In this document: positions 1 to 11,035 of the stretch, in pieces
Numbering within the stretch: the stretch's first letter is position 1
Layout of the letters: each line of letters begins with the position of its first letter
Assembly: GCF_003385895.1 (NCBI RefSeq)
Contig: NZ_QRDQ01000007.1
Coordinates: 124,001-188,000 of the forward strand
Length of the DNA stretch: 64,000 bases
Origin: Flavobacterium cutihirudinis
Lineage (GTDB): Bacteria > Bacteroidota > Bacteroidia > Flavobacteriales > Flavobacteriaceae
Direction: 5' to 3'
Made by a program: the position numbers and the translations under genes
Notes under the pieces: generated by a model
Seen by the model: the letters and a program-made list of their open reading frames with translations, nothing else
Told to the model about the DNA's origin: nothing
Database searches by the model: none

Positions 1-643
1 ATAAAAGATCACCTTGAAGATGTGAGATTGTTACAAGTCCGTCTTGTTCAACAGAATTACTACTTCCTGTTCTGTAACCCATTGTGAGCGTATCGTTTTG
101 TAATTCGTATTTCAAATTGGTGGAATAAATTCCGTTTACAACACCAATTGGAATAAGTGAAATTGGCGTTTTTGCCGTATACCATTTTTCGAATTTCGTT
201 GGCAGTAAGAATATTTTTGAGTGATCGTCAAGAATAACAATTTTCAGTAAATTGCGATAACGAACAATATTAGTAAGGTTTGTAATAGTGTGATCGGCGC
301 GTCTTCCGGTTGCCCAAACTACATTTACGGCCGGAATTTTTCTTTCGATTAAATAATCAAATGCTTTTTCTAAATCTGTTTTATTTTGATCTGGCGTATG
401 AATAATTTCTATTGGATATTGTGAAGTTTTATAGATTTCTGGATCAAAACCACGGTCAAAATCTCCCAAAAGCACATCGACTTTTATGCCTAATTCAATA
501 ACACGTTCAATTGCAGAATCAAGAACTACAACAAGTGGCGACCATTCTAGCAATTGCCCTAATAATTCGGGATTGCAGGCCGCGCCATTGGCAATTATTA
601 AAGCAGGTTCCTGATCGTCGCGAACTATATGGTGTGATGACAT
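1..643 (-). CDS. Thiamine diphosphokinase (partial, cut by window start)
   Basis: Cytoplasmic enzyme that transfers pyrophosphate from ATP to thiamine, giving the cofactor TPP. I translated it by hand from the ATG at 643 (MSSHHIVRDD). It is still open at base 1, so about 214 residues are visible. The family is usually 200-230 residues, so only a short C-terminal tail should be missing. Visible motifs are ANGAACN (residues 18-24), the acidic GDFDRGFD (60-67), equivalent to the family's GDxDS Mg-ATP site, TGRRADHTITN (the family's TGGRxDHxxxN loop) and a C-terminal ISHLQGDLL. No neighbouring thiamine genes are visible and no TPP riboswitch was seen in the 91 bases upstream. Confidence 0.85.
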   Translation of the reverse strand, partial: MSSHHIVRDDQEPALIIANGAACNPELLGQLLEWSPLVVVLDSAIERVIELGIKVDVLLGDFDRGFDPEIYKTSQYPIEIIHTPDQNKTDLEKAFDYLIERKIPAVNVVWATGRRADHTITNLTNIVRYRNLLKIVILDDHSKIFLLPTKFEKWYTAKTPISLIPIGVVNGIYSTNLKYELQNDTLTMGYRTGSSNSVEQDGLVTISHLQGDLL

Positions 644-734
644 GTGAGTTTTTTTGAATGTATTGCAAAGAAAGAGATTTTTGATTTCTGATTAACGATT
701 TTTGATCTTAGAATTTTTAAATAAATCGAAAATC

Positions 735-1178
735 TTAAATAATGAGTCTTCGATGATAATTAATTTGTCCTAAATGATAGGCCAAATGTGTTGAGAGATG
801 AATAAGAAAAAAGCCGGTTGTCATTTCTTTTTCAAAAACTATTTGGGGATAAATCGCTTCTAAATCAGTTTCAGTTAAAGAATCAAGTGCATTATTTACA
901 ATAATAATTGTTTCTTCAATTTTATTGATTAGTTCTTTTTTAGGTATATCTTTTAAAGAAAATTCTAAAGGACGGTTTCGGATATAACCTGTTTTTCCAA
1001 TTTCTGCTCCAATATAAGTGTTGAGATTTCCAATTAAATGCAGACAAAGATTTCCTGCCGAATTGGAGATATTTTTATCAATTTTCCAAATCTGACTTTC
1101 GTTTTGGTAGGATTCGATTTCGAGTTTTAATTTATTGAGATCTCGATTATAAAGTGATTTTAGCGTTTCAATCAGCAT
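735..1178 (-). CDS. DinB-like / DUF1572-type four-helix protein
   Basis: 147 residues, predicted all-helical. His47 lies in the first part, and a C-terminal cluster (His127, His131, His135, in LIHLSTHLAYHLGQ) fits the three-histidine metal site of the DinB/YfiT superfamily. Members of this superfamily include thiol-dependent S-transferases and many proteins of unknown role; the substrate here cannot be read from the sequence. It lacks a signal peptide, so it is cytoplasmic. It follows the small membrane-protein gene by 12 bp on the same strand and probably ends a run of three genes (GyrI-like, membrane protein, DinB-like). Confidence 0.75.
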   Translation of the reverse strand: MLIETLKSLYNRDLNKLKLEIESYQNESQIWKIDKNISNSAGNLCLHLIGNLNTYIGAEIGKTGYIRNRPLEFSLKDIPKKELINKIEETIIIVNNALDSLTETDLEAIYPQIVFEKEMTTGFFLIHLSTHLAYHLGQINYHRRLII

Positions 1179-1190
1179 AATGTTTTTTTA

Positions 1191-1769
1191 TTAACGATAT
1201 AAAAAGAACAAACAAAGCAATGTAATTATTGTACCTGCGAGTGAGGCTAAAAAAACAAAAGTATTATCGCGTGTTTGCTTTGTTATTAGTTTAATTGTTT
1301 GGTAGCAAATAAAGTACACTCCAATTATAGGAAAGTATACAATTTTCCCAAAAAGAGAAAGAATTAAAATATAAAATATTAAACTAAGAATAATTCCAAC
1401 TGCCATTCCAGCTAAACTTCCATAAATTGTTTTCTGATTGATTGTTCTGTCTGTCAAAATTGCTAGATGTTCATTAAACTTTAGTTCAATCAATTCATTT
1501 AATTCATCATGATTTAAGACGTCAGATTTTATAAATTGCTTTATGAAATCCAAGTCAGAATAATCATTGCTCATGGAGTAAACTTCAGCAGTTATTCTAT
1601 TTATTTCTTTTTTATTAAGTTTATTGAATTCTAAGGTAGATAAAAAAATATCAATTCCACCTCTGTTGTCAATTTCAACAAGAATTTCTTTGCTGGCTTT
1701 TCCAGAATAATCCATCATTGTTGTATATGCTTCTTCGAGATCTTCATTTGAATAATTTTTATAATTCAT
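1191..1769 (-). CDS. Hypothetical membrane protein
   Basis: 192 residues, no family recognised. The first ~110 residues are charged and helical without an export signal. The last ~75 residues hold three hydrophobic segments, roughly residues 116-140, 143-160 and 172-190, ending in a short basic tail. It is therefore a cytoplasmic domain anchored by a C-terminal membrane bundle. It sits 20 bp after the GyrI-like gene and 12 bp before the DinB-like gene, suggesting cotranscription. Function unknown. Confidence 0.7.
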   Translation of the reverse strand: MNYKNYSNEDLEEAYTTMMDYSGKASKEILVEIDNRGGIDIFLSTLEFNKLNKKEINRITAEVYSMSNDYSDLDFIKQFIKSDVLNHDELNELIELKFNEHLAILTDRTINQKTIYGSLAGMAVGIILSLIFYILILSLFGKIVYFPIIGVYFICYQTIKLITKQTRDNTFVFLASLAGTIITLLCLFFLYR

Positions 1770-1789
1770 ATAAACATGGATTTTTAAGA

Positions 1790-2272
1790 TTAGTCTCTAT
1801 TTTTTATCGGAATCCAGATTTCTTCTTCAGACGAAGGATCGTCTTTTTTGTATCTTTCATCCATTACAGCAAAATGTGGTCGGTCATCAACTGTATATCC
1901 TGATTTTGGCAACCATTCAGCAAAAATTTCATGATAGGTTGTGTGCGCTTCGGTTTGTGATCCTTTATGCAGAAAAACAGCATAAATTCCGGTAGGAATA
2001 ACCAAAGTTTCCATTTCATCCGGAACAGAATCAAAATCGCGAACTTCTACCGCAGCCCATTTTTGAAAGTCCTGACTTGGATCAAAATTGTCGAAATGAT
2101 TTTTAGAGAATACTTCCAATGAATATAAAGTATTGTCTGTCATGTTTTTGATTTCCTTTCTTCTTGGCATAAAACCGCTCCATAGCTGAAAGGTTTTGTT
2201 TTCCATAAAAGACATTGAAATATGTTTTCCAATAAGTTTTTTCTCGGTAAGTATTTTGATATGGGCTTCCAT
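1790..2272 (-). CDS. GyrI-like small-molecule-binding domain protein
   Basis: 160 residues forming a stand-alone effector-binding domain of the AraC/BmrR/GyrI type (SHS2-module fold). Characteristic segments are the N-terminal strand with KLIGKHISMSF, the central DFQKWAAVEVRDF, the VIPTGIYAVFLHKGS strand, TTYHEIFAEWLPKSGY and the terminal EIWIPIK. There is no DNA-binding domain, so it is not itself a regulator. Related free-standing domains bind or hydrolyse small xenobiotics, or (E. coli SbmC) protect gyrase; none of this can be assigned here. It starts 9 bp after the DUF4249 gene stop and may belong to the same transcript. Confidence 0.75.
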   Translation of the reverse strand: MEAHIKILTEKKLIGKHISMSFMENKTFQLWSGFMPRRKEIKNMTDNTLYSLEVFSKNHFDNFDPSQDFQKWAAVEVRDFDSVPDEMETLVIPTGIYAVFLHKGSQTEAHTTYHEIFAEWLPKSGYTVDDRPHFAVMDERYKKDDPSSEEEIWIPIKNRD

Positions 2273-2281
2273 TTTGCAGTT

Positions 2282-3103
2282 TTATTGAATAGTATATTTT
2301 TTTGTGTCCGTTTCACTAAGAGAAAAATATCCCAAAGGATAATCTGCTTTGTCTTTAGTATTGATAATATTCCCTTTTACAGTTGCAGGAGGAGACTGAA
2401 AAGGACCTCCAACATTGCTGCCTGCGATACTTACCAGAATACTCATATAGTTGTAATATTGTTTTGAGATTCCAATGTGGGTTATTTCGATATTATTACC
2501 AGGTTCTAAATCATCATCATCAGACTGACTGAAAATTTCATTGCCCTGATAAAACTTATCTTCAGAAACGTAAAAGTTTGCGGTTACTTTATTTGAATAA
2601 GTGTATTTAAATAAATAATAATTTTCTTTATCTGCAGGATCAGTATAAAAAGCTTTTACTTCGATGTCTTTTCCAGTGATGCCTCCTTCATTATTCTGCT
2701 CAATTCTTGTAATTGGCGCGACAGATTTTAATGTTTCGGTCGCAGTGTAGACAATTCCGTTATTTATTACAGTCAAAGTATAAGTTTCGTCGATTTCCGG
2801 TTTGAAATTATTACAAATGTATCGACCGGTTTTTGGAACTTCAATAAAATTGAACTTTTCGTCTTTACTATTTTTTATAAAAATCGTTGCGCCGGAAACA
2901 ACAGGAATTACGTTCTGAAAGTAACCTGTAGTCGTTGTAAGTTTTATTGTTTGCTGGTTTCCGCTTGTTTCTTTGTGCCAATTAATTGCGGCTTCGATTA
3001 CTAATTTGGGCGGTGCAGTATCCAGATCAACATCAACAACTTCCTCACAACTGATGAAGAGAATGGAAATGAAAAACGCAATTATGAAGTTTAATTTTTT
3101 CAT
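2282..3103 (-). CDS. DUF4249 surface lipoprotein
   Basis: 273 residues with a lipoprotein signal peptide (MKKLNFIIAFFISILFIS then Cys19, followed by acidic residues EEVVDVDLD). It matches the DUF4249 family of Bacteroidota: an N-terminal Ig-like beta region starting VIEAAINW and repeated ITRIEQ/VKAFYTDPADKENYY-type segments. DUF4249 genes characteristically follow TonB-dependent receptors of the same type as the upstream gene (33 bp away), so it is probably the surface-exposed partner lipoprotein of that receptor, capturing an unknown ligand. The ligand cannot be predicted. Confidence 0.8.
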   Translation of the reverse strand: MKKLNFIIAFFISILFISCEEVVDVDLDTAPPKLVIEAAINWHKETSGNQQTIKLTTTTGYFQNVIPVVSGATIFIKNSKDEKFNFIEVPKTGRYICNNFKPEIDETYTLTVINNGIVYTATETLKSVAPITRIEQNNEGGITGKDIEVKAFYTDPADKENYYLFKYTYSNKVTANFYVSEDKFYQGNEIFSQSDDDDLEPGNNIEITHIGISKQYYNYMSILVSIAGSNVGGPFQSPPATVKGNIINTKDKADYPLGYFSLSETDTKKYTIQ

Positions 3104-3136
3104 GATGTATCTTTTTTCTTTCTGAGAAATAAATTT

Positions 3137-5539
3137 TTAAAATTTGAAATTATAACTAACAGCTGGTACAATTCCGAAAATGGAAGTTTTTACTGCTTCA
3201 TTGGCACCAGTATCCATATTTTGTCTGAAATTTATCGAAGCAGCATTCATTCGATTGTATAAGTTGTAGATGCTAAAAACCCATTCGCCTTTCCAGTTTC
3301 TGTCTTTATTGCTTCTTGGTGTTAAAGTGGCAGAGATATCTAAATGATGATATGCGGGTAAGCGATTTTCATTTCTTAATCCGTAACTTGGAACTGTAAT
3401 GCCTAAATACTCGTATTGTCCGTTAGGATACGTAACTGGCTGTCCGGATTGTAAGGCAAAATTAGCACCAAAAGACCATTTATCATTCAGATTATAGGCA
3501 GAAGTAATCGCTAAATTATGGGTTTTATCGTAAGCAGAACTATACCATTGGCCATTATTGATTCCGGTTTCTTCAGGAGTTCTTCCTGGAGTTTGTTGCT
3601 CTGATTTCGAAAGTGTATACGAAACCCATCCATTAAAGCGGCCTTCATTTTTCTTAAACATAATTTCAAGACCATAAGAGCGCATCTGCCCATTTAAGAT
3701 GACTTGTTCAATTGCGTCATTTGCAATCAAATTAGCTCCATCTATGTAATCAAGGCGGTTTTGAATTTCTTTATAATAGGTTTCAACCTCTACAGAATAT
3801 GCACCATTTTTTATATTTCTAAAATACCCCAGAGCAACCTGATCTGCAATTTGAGGTTTAATATAATTATCACTAGGCGTCCAGACATCCAGCGGAGTAG
3901 GAGATGAAGTGTTTGAAATCAATTGCAGATATTGCGCCATTCTGTTATAACTTGCCTTTACAGCCTGATCATCATTCAGCTGATATGAAATTGCAAATCG
4001 AGGCTCTAAATTGTTATAATTTTTAATTGATTTATTCTTGCTGTAATATTCGGTTCCAATAGGAGTTGCTTTTTCATAAATTCCCATATCGGTATTAAAC
4101 AAAACCGGATTGTTGTTTTCGTACAAATTCACAGTTGACGGACCTAAACGATAGAATAAACTATATCGTAACCCGTATGAAACGTTTATTTTTTTTGAAA
4201 GCTGACTTTCTGCATCTATATATAAAGAAGGTTCAAAAGCATATTTTTTATCTAACTGATCAGGATTAATCCCTGAGTCTTCACCAGTTGGTTTAATGGT
4301 TCCTGGATTAAACTCATAATAAATTCCATTAAGACCATAATTCAGTTTGAGTTTATCAGTAATATAATGTTTAAAGTCGTATTTAATATTGTAATTTTTG
4401 ATTCCTGAATCCCATTTGAATCCTACGAAATCCAAATCAAGACCGTAATAATAATCACTATAGATTAAAGATAAATTCGAGAATAATTTATCTGAATACA
4501 AATGATTCCAACGAAGATTTAAAGTCGAATTTCCGTAAATGTTGGTAAAGCTTTTATTTAAACTGAAGACATCGCGTCCAAAATAACCTGAAAGATATAA
4601 GCTGTTATTGTCGTTTAGTTTGTAACTTAATTTAGCATTCAAATCATAAAAATAAGCCGAATTATCTTTTTGGTCTTCAGATAATTTTAAAAATAAATGC
4701 GCATACGAAGCTCTTCCGCCAATTAAAAACGAGCCTTTATCTTTTACCAAAGGACCTTCAGCTAAAAGACGGCTTGAGATTAATCCAATTCCGCCATTCA
4801 TATGAAAATTTTTACTGCTTCCGTCCTTTTGATAGATATCTAAAACGGAAGAAGCTCTTCCGCCAAAGCGTGCCGGAATACCGCCTTTGTATAATTTTAA
4901 ATCTTTGATAGCGTCAGGATTAAACACGGAGAAAAAACCAAAAACATGCGAAGAATTAAATATGGTAGCTTCGTCTAACAAGATTAAATTCTGATCAGCG
5001 CCACCGCCTCGTACATTGAATCCCGATGCGCCTTCGCCGGCATTCGTTACACCCGGAAGAAGCAAAATAGATTTTAAAACATCTACTTCACCCAATACAA
5101 CGGGCATTTTTTTTATGGTTGCAATTGATAGTTTGTTGGTACTCATTTCAGGCGATTTGATATTAATTCGGCCTTTTTTATCTGTAATAACAACTTCCTG
5201 AAGTTCTTCGCCGCCTTCGTTAATTGCAAAATTACTTTTTGTGTTTTGATTTAAGGAAATAGTTTGCTGGATGGTTTGATATCCAACATAACTAATTTCG
5301 ATTTGATGTTCGCCTTGAGGAATTGTTAAGGAATAAAAACCGTATTCATTTGTGGTGGTGCCGATTTTCAAGGCCGGAATATAAATGTTAACGCCAATTA
5401 AGGTTTCATTGTTTTTGGAGTCTTTAACGATACCGCTTAATGTGAATTTTTCCTGAGCAAAAGAGGTAAATGTGCTGAAAATAATAAGTAGAAGTAAACT
5501 GATTTTTTTTGCAATCATCGTTTTGGTTTTGATATACAT
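3137..5539 (-). CDS. TonB-dependent outer-membrane receptor with carboxypeptidase-like domain
   Basis: 800 residues. A signal peptide ending SFAQ is followed by a carboxypeptidase regulatory-like domain (about residues 30-120: LSGIVKDSKNNETLIGVNI, GTTTNEYGFYSL), then a TonB plug (about 125-235, including GVTNAGEGASGFNVRGGGADQ and LLDEATIFNSSHVFGFF) and a 22-strand-type beta barrel to the terminal aromatic FKF. It imports a ligand across the outer membrane using TonB/ExbBD energy. Pairing with the DUF4249 lipoprotein is the usual arrangement for this receptor subclass, and no SusD homologue is present. The ATG at 5539 (MYIKTKT) is used, but the internal ATG at 5518 (MIAKKIS) gives a more typical signal peptide. 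Confidence 0.88.
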   Translation of the reverse strand: MYIKTKTMIAKKISLLLLIIFSTFTSFAQEKFTLSGIVKDSKNNETLIGVNIYIPALKIGTTTNEYGFYSLTIPQGEHQIEISYVGYQTIQQTISLNQNTKSNFAINEGGEELQEVVITDKKGRINIKSPEMSTNKLSIATIKKMPVVLGEVDVLKSILLLPGVTNAGEGASGFNVRGGGADQNLILLDEATIFNSSHVFGFFSVFNPDAIKDLKLYKGGIPARFGGRASSVLDIYQKDGSSKNFHMNGGIGLISSRLLAEGPLVKDKGSFLIGGRASYAHLFLKLSEDQKDNSAYFYDLNAKLSYKLNDNNSLYLSGYFGRDVFSLNKSFTNIYGNSTLNLRWNHLYSDKLFSNLSLIYSDYYYGLDLDFVGFKWDSGIKNYNIKYDFKHYITDKLKLNYGLNGIYYEFNPGTIKPTGEDSGINPDQLDKKYAFEPSLYIDAESQLSKKINVSYGLRYSLFYRLGPSTVNLYENNNPVLFNTDMGIYEKATPIGTEYYSKNKSIKNYNNLEPRFAISYQLNDDQAVKASYNRMAQYLQLISNTSSPTPLDVWTPSDNYIKPQIADQVALGYFRNIKNGAYSVEVETYYKEIQNRLDYIDGANLIANDAIEQVILNGQMRSYGLEIMFKKNEGRFNGWVSYTLSKSEQQTPGRTPEETGINNGQWYSSAYDKTHNLAITSAYNLNDKWSFGANFALQSGQPVTYPNGQYEYLGITVPSYGLRNENRLPAYHHLDISATLTPRSNKDRNWKGEWVFSIYNLYNRMNAASINFRQNMDTGANEAVKTSIFGIVPAVSYNFKF

Positions 5540-5598
5540 AGATAATAATTCTTACTAAATATTATTACGAAACTATTGTTAAACATTAGTTAAGATAA

Positions 5599-5629
5599 AA
5601 AAAGGACAACTTTTTGAGTTGTCCTTTTT
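5599..5629 (-). terminator. Rho-independent terminator after icd
   Basis: Perfect 12-bp stem (AAAAAGGACAAC / GTTGTCCTTTTT) with a 7-nt loop. Read on the minus strand it ends in a U-rich tract and lies about 30 bp after the isocitrate dehydrogenase stop, separating it from the TonB receptor gene. Confidence 0.85.
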
Positions 5630-5660
5630 ATAATTGTTTTTCGAAAAGCAATGTTTTCGA

Positions 5661-7954
<2,294 letters not shown>

Positions 7955-7958
7955 GGAG

Positions 7959-7966
7959 CAAATATA
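7959..7966 (-). promoter_or_regulatory. -7 element of icd promoter
   Basis: Minus strand reads TATATTTG, an exact match to the Bacteroidota TAnnTTTG -7 element, 76 bp upstream of the icd start. No convincing TTG was found at the -33 position. Confidence 0.6.
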
Positions 7967-8109
7967 ATAAAAACAGTCCGAAATCGGTGTAGTTTTGTTT
8001 AGAAATGGAGGATTTAGCAGATTGTTATTTCGTGCTTGTTAAATTGTCAAATCGATGATTTTGATATTAAAAAATTACGGTTTTGATATTGACTGAAATA
8101 AAGGCATAA

Positions 8110-8146
8110 AAAAAACTCGTTTCAAGCAATATGAAACGAGTTTTTT
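8110..8146 (-). terminator. Rho-independent terminator after rplS
   Basis: Perfect stem AAAAAACTCGTTTCA / TGAAACGAGTTTTTT with a 7-nt loop and U-tract, 20 bp after the L19 stop codon on the minus strand. Confidence 0.9.
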
Positions 8147-8165
8147 ATAACAGATTGATAAATGA

Positions 8166-8516
8166 TTATCTTCTTTTATCTTTAATCTTAGCTTTTTTAC
8201 CAGTAAGTTCTCTGAAGTAGAAAATTCTAGCTCTACGTACAGCACCTTTCTTGTTGATTTCAATTTTTTGTAAAGCTGGTAAGTTTACTGGGAAGATACG
8301 CTCAACTCCAATAGCTCCAGACATTTTACGGATTGTAAAAGTTTCTGTGTTACCAGAACCTCTTCTTTGAATAACAACTCCTTTAAAAAACTGAGTTCTT
8401 GTTTTTTCACCCTCTTTAATTTCGTAGAAAACTGTGATAGTATCTCCAGCTCCAAATACAGGGAAATCTTTTTTAGCAACGAATTCGTTTTGAACGAACT
8501 TTAATAAATCTGCCAT
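8166..8516 (-). CDS. rplS: 50S ribosomal protein L19
   Basis: 116 residues, the normal length for bL19, located at the 30S-50S interface. Diagnostic segments are GDTITVFYEIKEGEKTRTQ, FKGVVIQRRGSG, FTIRKMSGAIGVERIFP and the basic C-terminus RRARIFYFRELTGKKAKIKDK. In many bacteria rplS follows trmD directly; here trmD lies upstream on the same strand but an unrelated small exported-protein gene is placed between them, and rplS has its own promoter and a structured leader. Confidence 0.97.
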   Translation of the reverse strand: MADLLKFVQNEFVAKKDFPVFGAGDTITVFYEIKEGEKTRTQFFKGVVIQRRGSGNTETFTIRKMSGAIGVERIFPVNLPALQKIEINKKGAVRRARIFYFRELTGKKAKIKDKRR

Positions 8517-8589
8517 GATAATTTTATTATTATAGTTTTATATAGAGTAACATTCACGGATCTCGCCAGAGGTTAGTCTAATTCGGGTG
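8517..8589 (-). promoter_or_regulatory. Candidate L19 ribosomal-protein leader in rplS 5' UTR
   Basis: 73-nt region between the rplS -7 element and ATG. In the RNA sense, TAGA-C-TAAC (8580-8572) pairs with GTTA-C-TCTA (8551-8543), leaving a C/C internal mismatch. The loop holds a second small hairpin CTC-TGGC-GAG. This is the kind of structure used for autogenous control by a ribosomal protein. I recall that an L19 leader class has been proposed for Flavobacteria, but I could not compare against its model. Confidence 0.5.
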
Positions 8590-8597
8590 CAAATGTA
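8590..8597 (-). promoter_or_regulatory. -7 element of rplS promoter
   Basis: Minus strand TACATTTG matches TAnnTTTG. It lies 74 bp from the rplS start, which defines the leader described separately. Confidence 0.6.
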
Positions 8598-8677
8598 AAA
8601 AATAATTATAAATTATGAATTATAAATTGTAAATTATTTTTTAAGTCTTGGTTTTAATGTAAAATGCTAATTTTTAA

Positions 8678-9049
8678 TTAGATAACTAACTTGGCTAATT
8701 TTACTTTCCGTTTCACGGAATTTATGTTTTTATCCGTTTTTTTCTTCACATCTGAGTATTTGTCAGCTCCTAAAGAGGAGGCCAGGCTTTTGTCTCTCTT
8801 GTCAAACAAATTGTCTATTTGACTGTCTCGTTCCTTTTTAGAGAGATTTTTTTTATCGAGATCTGTCAATCCAGCAACAAGATCGGCATTAGCCTTGTCA
8901 TATGCATTTTTTTGTTTGTTGTCTAAAGAAACTCCTTGCGTTGCTCCTAATGCCGCAGTTAGTGTTTTTTTGTTGAAACCTTGTGCAAAACCTGCCGAAG
9001 AAATTAATAATGCCAAGCAGAAAGTCAATTTTAAGATTACTTCTTTCAT
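8678..9049 (-). CDS. Small exported protein, unknown function
   Basis: 123 residues with a clear signal peptide (MKEVILKLTFCLALLISSAGFAQ, predicted cleavage after AQ near residue 23). The mature part is about 100 residues, lysine- and aspartate-rich and probably helical (YDKANADLVAGL, KKNLSKKERDSQIDNLFDKRDKSL). This resembles small periplasmic coiled proteins of Bacteroidota, but no named family is recognised. It is placed between trmD and rplS. Function unknown. Confidence 0.7.
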   Translation of the reverse strand: MKEVILKLTFCLALLISSAGFAQGFNKKTLTAALGATQGVSLDNKQKNAYDKANADLVAGLTDLDKKNLSKKERDSQIDNLFDKRDKSLASSLGADKYSDVKKKTDKNINSVKRKVKLAKLVI

Positions 9050-9140
9050 AAATTTATTTTTTGAATTAATTATAAAATGATTTTAAATAATTGTTTTTCA
9101 GTGTGTTAAATGTATGAAAAATACCAAAATTTCACAACTC

Positions 9141-9818
9141 TTATTCTTCTAGCAAATCGGGACGTCTATTTTTTGTGTGTTCAAACGCTTTGTCTTCGCG
9201 CCATTTATCAATTTTGGCAGCATGACCGCTGGTTAAGACTTCTGGAACTTTCCATCCTTTATAATCTGCGGGTCTTGTATATATCGGCCCAGAAAGCAAA
9301 TTATCCTGAAAACTATCTGTCAGAGCAGAGGTTTCGTCACTTAAAACTCCGGGAATTAATCTAATTAAGGCATCAGATAAAACAATAGCGCCTAACTCTC
9401 CGCCAGATAAAACATAATCGCCAATAGAAATTTCTTTAGTAATAAAATGATCTCTTACTCTTTGGTCAACACCTTTATAATGTCCGCATAAGATGATTAT
9501 GTTTTCATACATCGACATTGTGTTGGCCATTTTTTGATTCAGCGTTTCTCCGTCAGGCGACATATAAATAATTTCATCATAATCGCGCTGACTTTTTAAA
9601 TGTGTAATACAGTCATCAATTGGCTGAATCGTCATTACCATTCCTGCACCGCCACCAAAGGGGTAATCATCAACACTTTTTTGTCTGTTGGTACTGTAGT
9701 CACGAAGATTGTGAAAATGTACTTCGACTAAACCTTTGTCAATGGCACGTTTCATAATCGAAGCCTCAAACGGGCTTCTTAATAATTCAGGTAAAAGGGT
9801 AATTATGTCAATTCGCAT
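9141..9818 (-). CDS. trmD: tRNA (guanine-N1)-methyltransferase TrmD
   Basis: Methylates N1 of G37 next to the anticodon using S-adenosylmethionine, preventing +1 frameshifting. 225 residues, typical of the shorter TrmD forms. Conserved SPOUT trefoil-knot motifs seen: [55 protein letters not shown] and [20 protein letters not shown]. The start [11 protein letters not shown] is the family N-terminus. It has its own -7 element 20 bp upstream. Confidence 0.97.
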   Translation of the reverse strand: MRIDIITLLPELLRSPFEASIMKRAIDKGLVEVHFHNLRDYSTNRQKSVDDYPFGGGAGMVMTIQPIDDCITHLKSQRDYDEIIYMSPDGETLNQKMANTMSMYENIIILCGHYKGVDQRVRDHFITKEISIGDYVLSGGELGAIVLSDALIRLIPGVLSDETSALTDSFQDNLLSGPIYTRPADYKGWKVPEVLTSGHAAKIDKWREDKAFEHTKNRRPDLLEE

Positions 9819-9838
9819 TTTTTCTTCAATAATTTGGG

Positions 9839-9846
9839 CAAAGATA
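9839..9846 (-). promoter_or_regulatory. -7 element of trmD promoter
   Basis: Minus strand TATCTTTG matches TAnnTTTG, 20 bp before the trmD start, implying a short leader. Confidence 0.6.
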
Positions 9847-9878
9847 CAAAGTTAAAAATGAAGATGTAAAAATGTGTA

Positions 9879-10389
9879 GTCCCTACGGGACAAAAAAATA
9901 TGCGTCAAAATTTTTTCTACCGATATTTTGTTCCTACCGGAACTTTCTTTTTCTACTGATATTTTTTTGTGGAAATTTTTGTTTTGTGGACAAATGGTAA
10001 ATATGTTTTTTATCAATATTTTTTGTTATAACTCCCTGTATATATAGTCCATACGGGACATTTGAGCTTAGCTCTATCTTTTTTTCTACCGATATTTTGT
10101 TCCTACTGGAACTTTTTTTATCGATACTTTTTTCTTGTGGAAATTTTTATTTTGTGGACAAATGGTAAATATTTTTTTTCAATATTTTATTAAAACTCTT
10201 TTTATGTGTAGTTCCTACTGGACAAAACAATAAGTGCGAATAAAATATTTCTACCGATATTATTTTCCTACCGGAACTTTCTTTGTAATTCCTTTAATAA
10301 GTTCTAAGTAAATTCAATATGATATCCCGTTAGGGATAAAATATCGGTAGAAAAAACACAAGATGTAGGTTCAAATGTCCCGTAGGGAC
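9879..10389. repeat. Tandem/inverted array of short palindromes (REP-like)
   Basis: This gene-free stretch holds three tandem copies of a ~165-169 bp unit. Each has a GTCCnTACnGGAC-type palindrome (9879, 10047, 10211), a CTACCGATATT segment, a second palindrome TTCCTACnGGAA (9931, 10100, 10265) and, in the first two copies, a TTTTGTGGACAAATGG segment. The array is closed by inverted versions: TATCCCGTTAGGGATA (10323), TATCGGTAGAAAAAA (10342) and GTCCCGTAGGGAC (10377). The layout resembles REP/REPIN clusters linked with RAYT transposases, one of which lies directly downstream. Confidence 0.8.
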
Positions 10390-10481
10390 TATACATTATT
10401 CGCTAAATAAAAAGAAGGAATATTCTTTCTTTTTTATATATTTGAAAAGAGATAAAAAATAAATTTATCATTAAAATTATT

Positions 10482-10943
10482 ATGGCAAATACCTACACAC
10501 AAATACATATTCATTTCGGTTTTGCCGTAAAATATAGACAAGCGGTTATACATACAAACTGGAAAAATGATTTATATAAATATATTTCCGGAATTATTAA
10601 AAACAATAATCACAAGCTTTTAGCAATCAATGGAGTTTCAGATCATATTCATATTTTAATCGGAACAAGGCCTGCACAATCACTAGCAGAATTAATGAAA
10701 TGAATAAAGCAAAATTCATCAAAATGGATAAACGAAAATAAATTCACAACCGTTCATTTTGAATGGCAGGAAGGATACGGCGCATTTTCATATAGCAAAT
10801 CTCAATTAAGTGTAGTTGCTGACTATATAGGGAATCAGGAAATGCACCATGAAAAGAAAACTTTTAAAGAGGAATATATTAACTTTCTTGAAAAATTTGA
10901 AGTTGATTATGATGAAAAGTTTATTTTTAAAGAATTAATCTAA
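10482..10943 (+). pseudogene. REP-associated tyrosine transposase (Y1_Tnp, IS200-like), broken by nonsense codon
   Basis: A Y1-type single-stranded-DNA transposase of the IS200/RAYT group, about 153 codons long. The frame runs ATG (10482) to TAA (10941-10943) with one in-frame TGA at 10701-10703 (codon 74), right after the SLAELMK segment. The HUH metal motif is present (VSDHIHILIGTRP, about residues 54-66), and the catalytic Tyr region follows the stop (GYGAFSYSKSQL). C-terminal segments FKEEYINFLEKFEVDYDEKF also remain intact in frame. The frame is otherwise undamaged, so inactivation is probably recent, or the TGA is a sequencing error. It sits next to a palindrome array that would be its natural substrate. 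Confidence 0.85.
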
Positions 10944-11035
10944 CGTTTTTTTTATTCTGAAATATTTTATCAAAATAGAAAAAAAATGCCAATGATCGAA
11001 CCGTCATTTGCATTAAAAAATTCATTACATAATTT

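Noticed and set aside
8075..8263. 62-codon frame overlapping the 3' end of rplS
   Set aside because: Out of frame with L19 and runs through its terminator.
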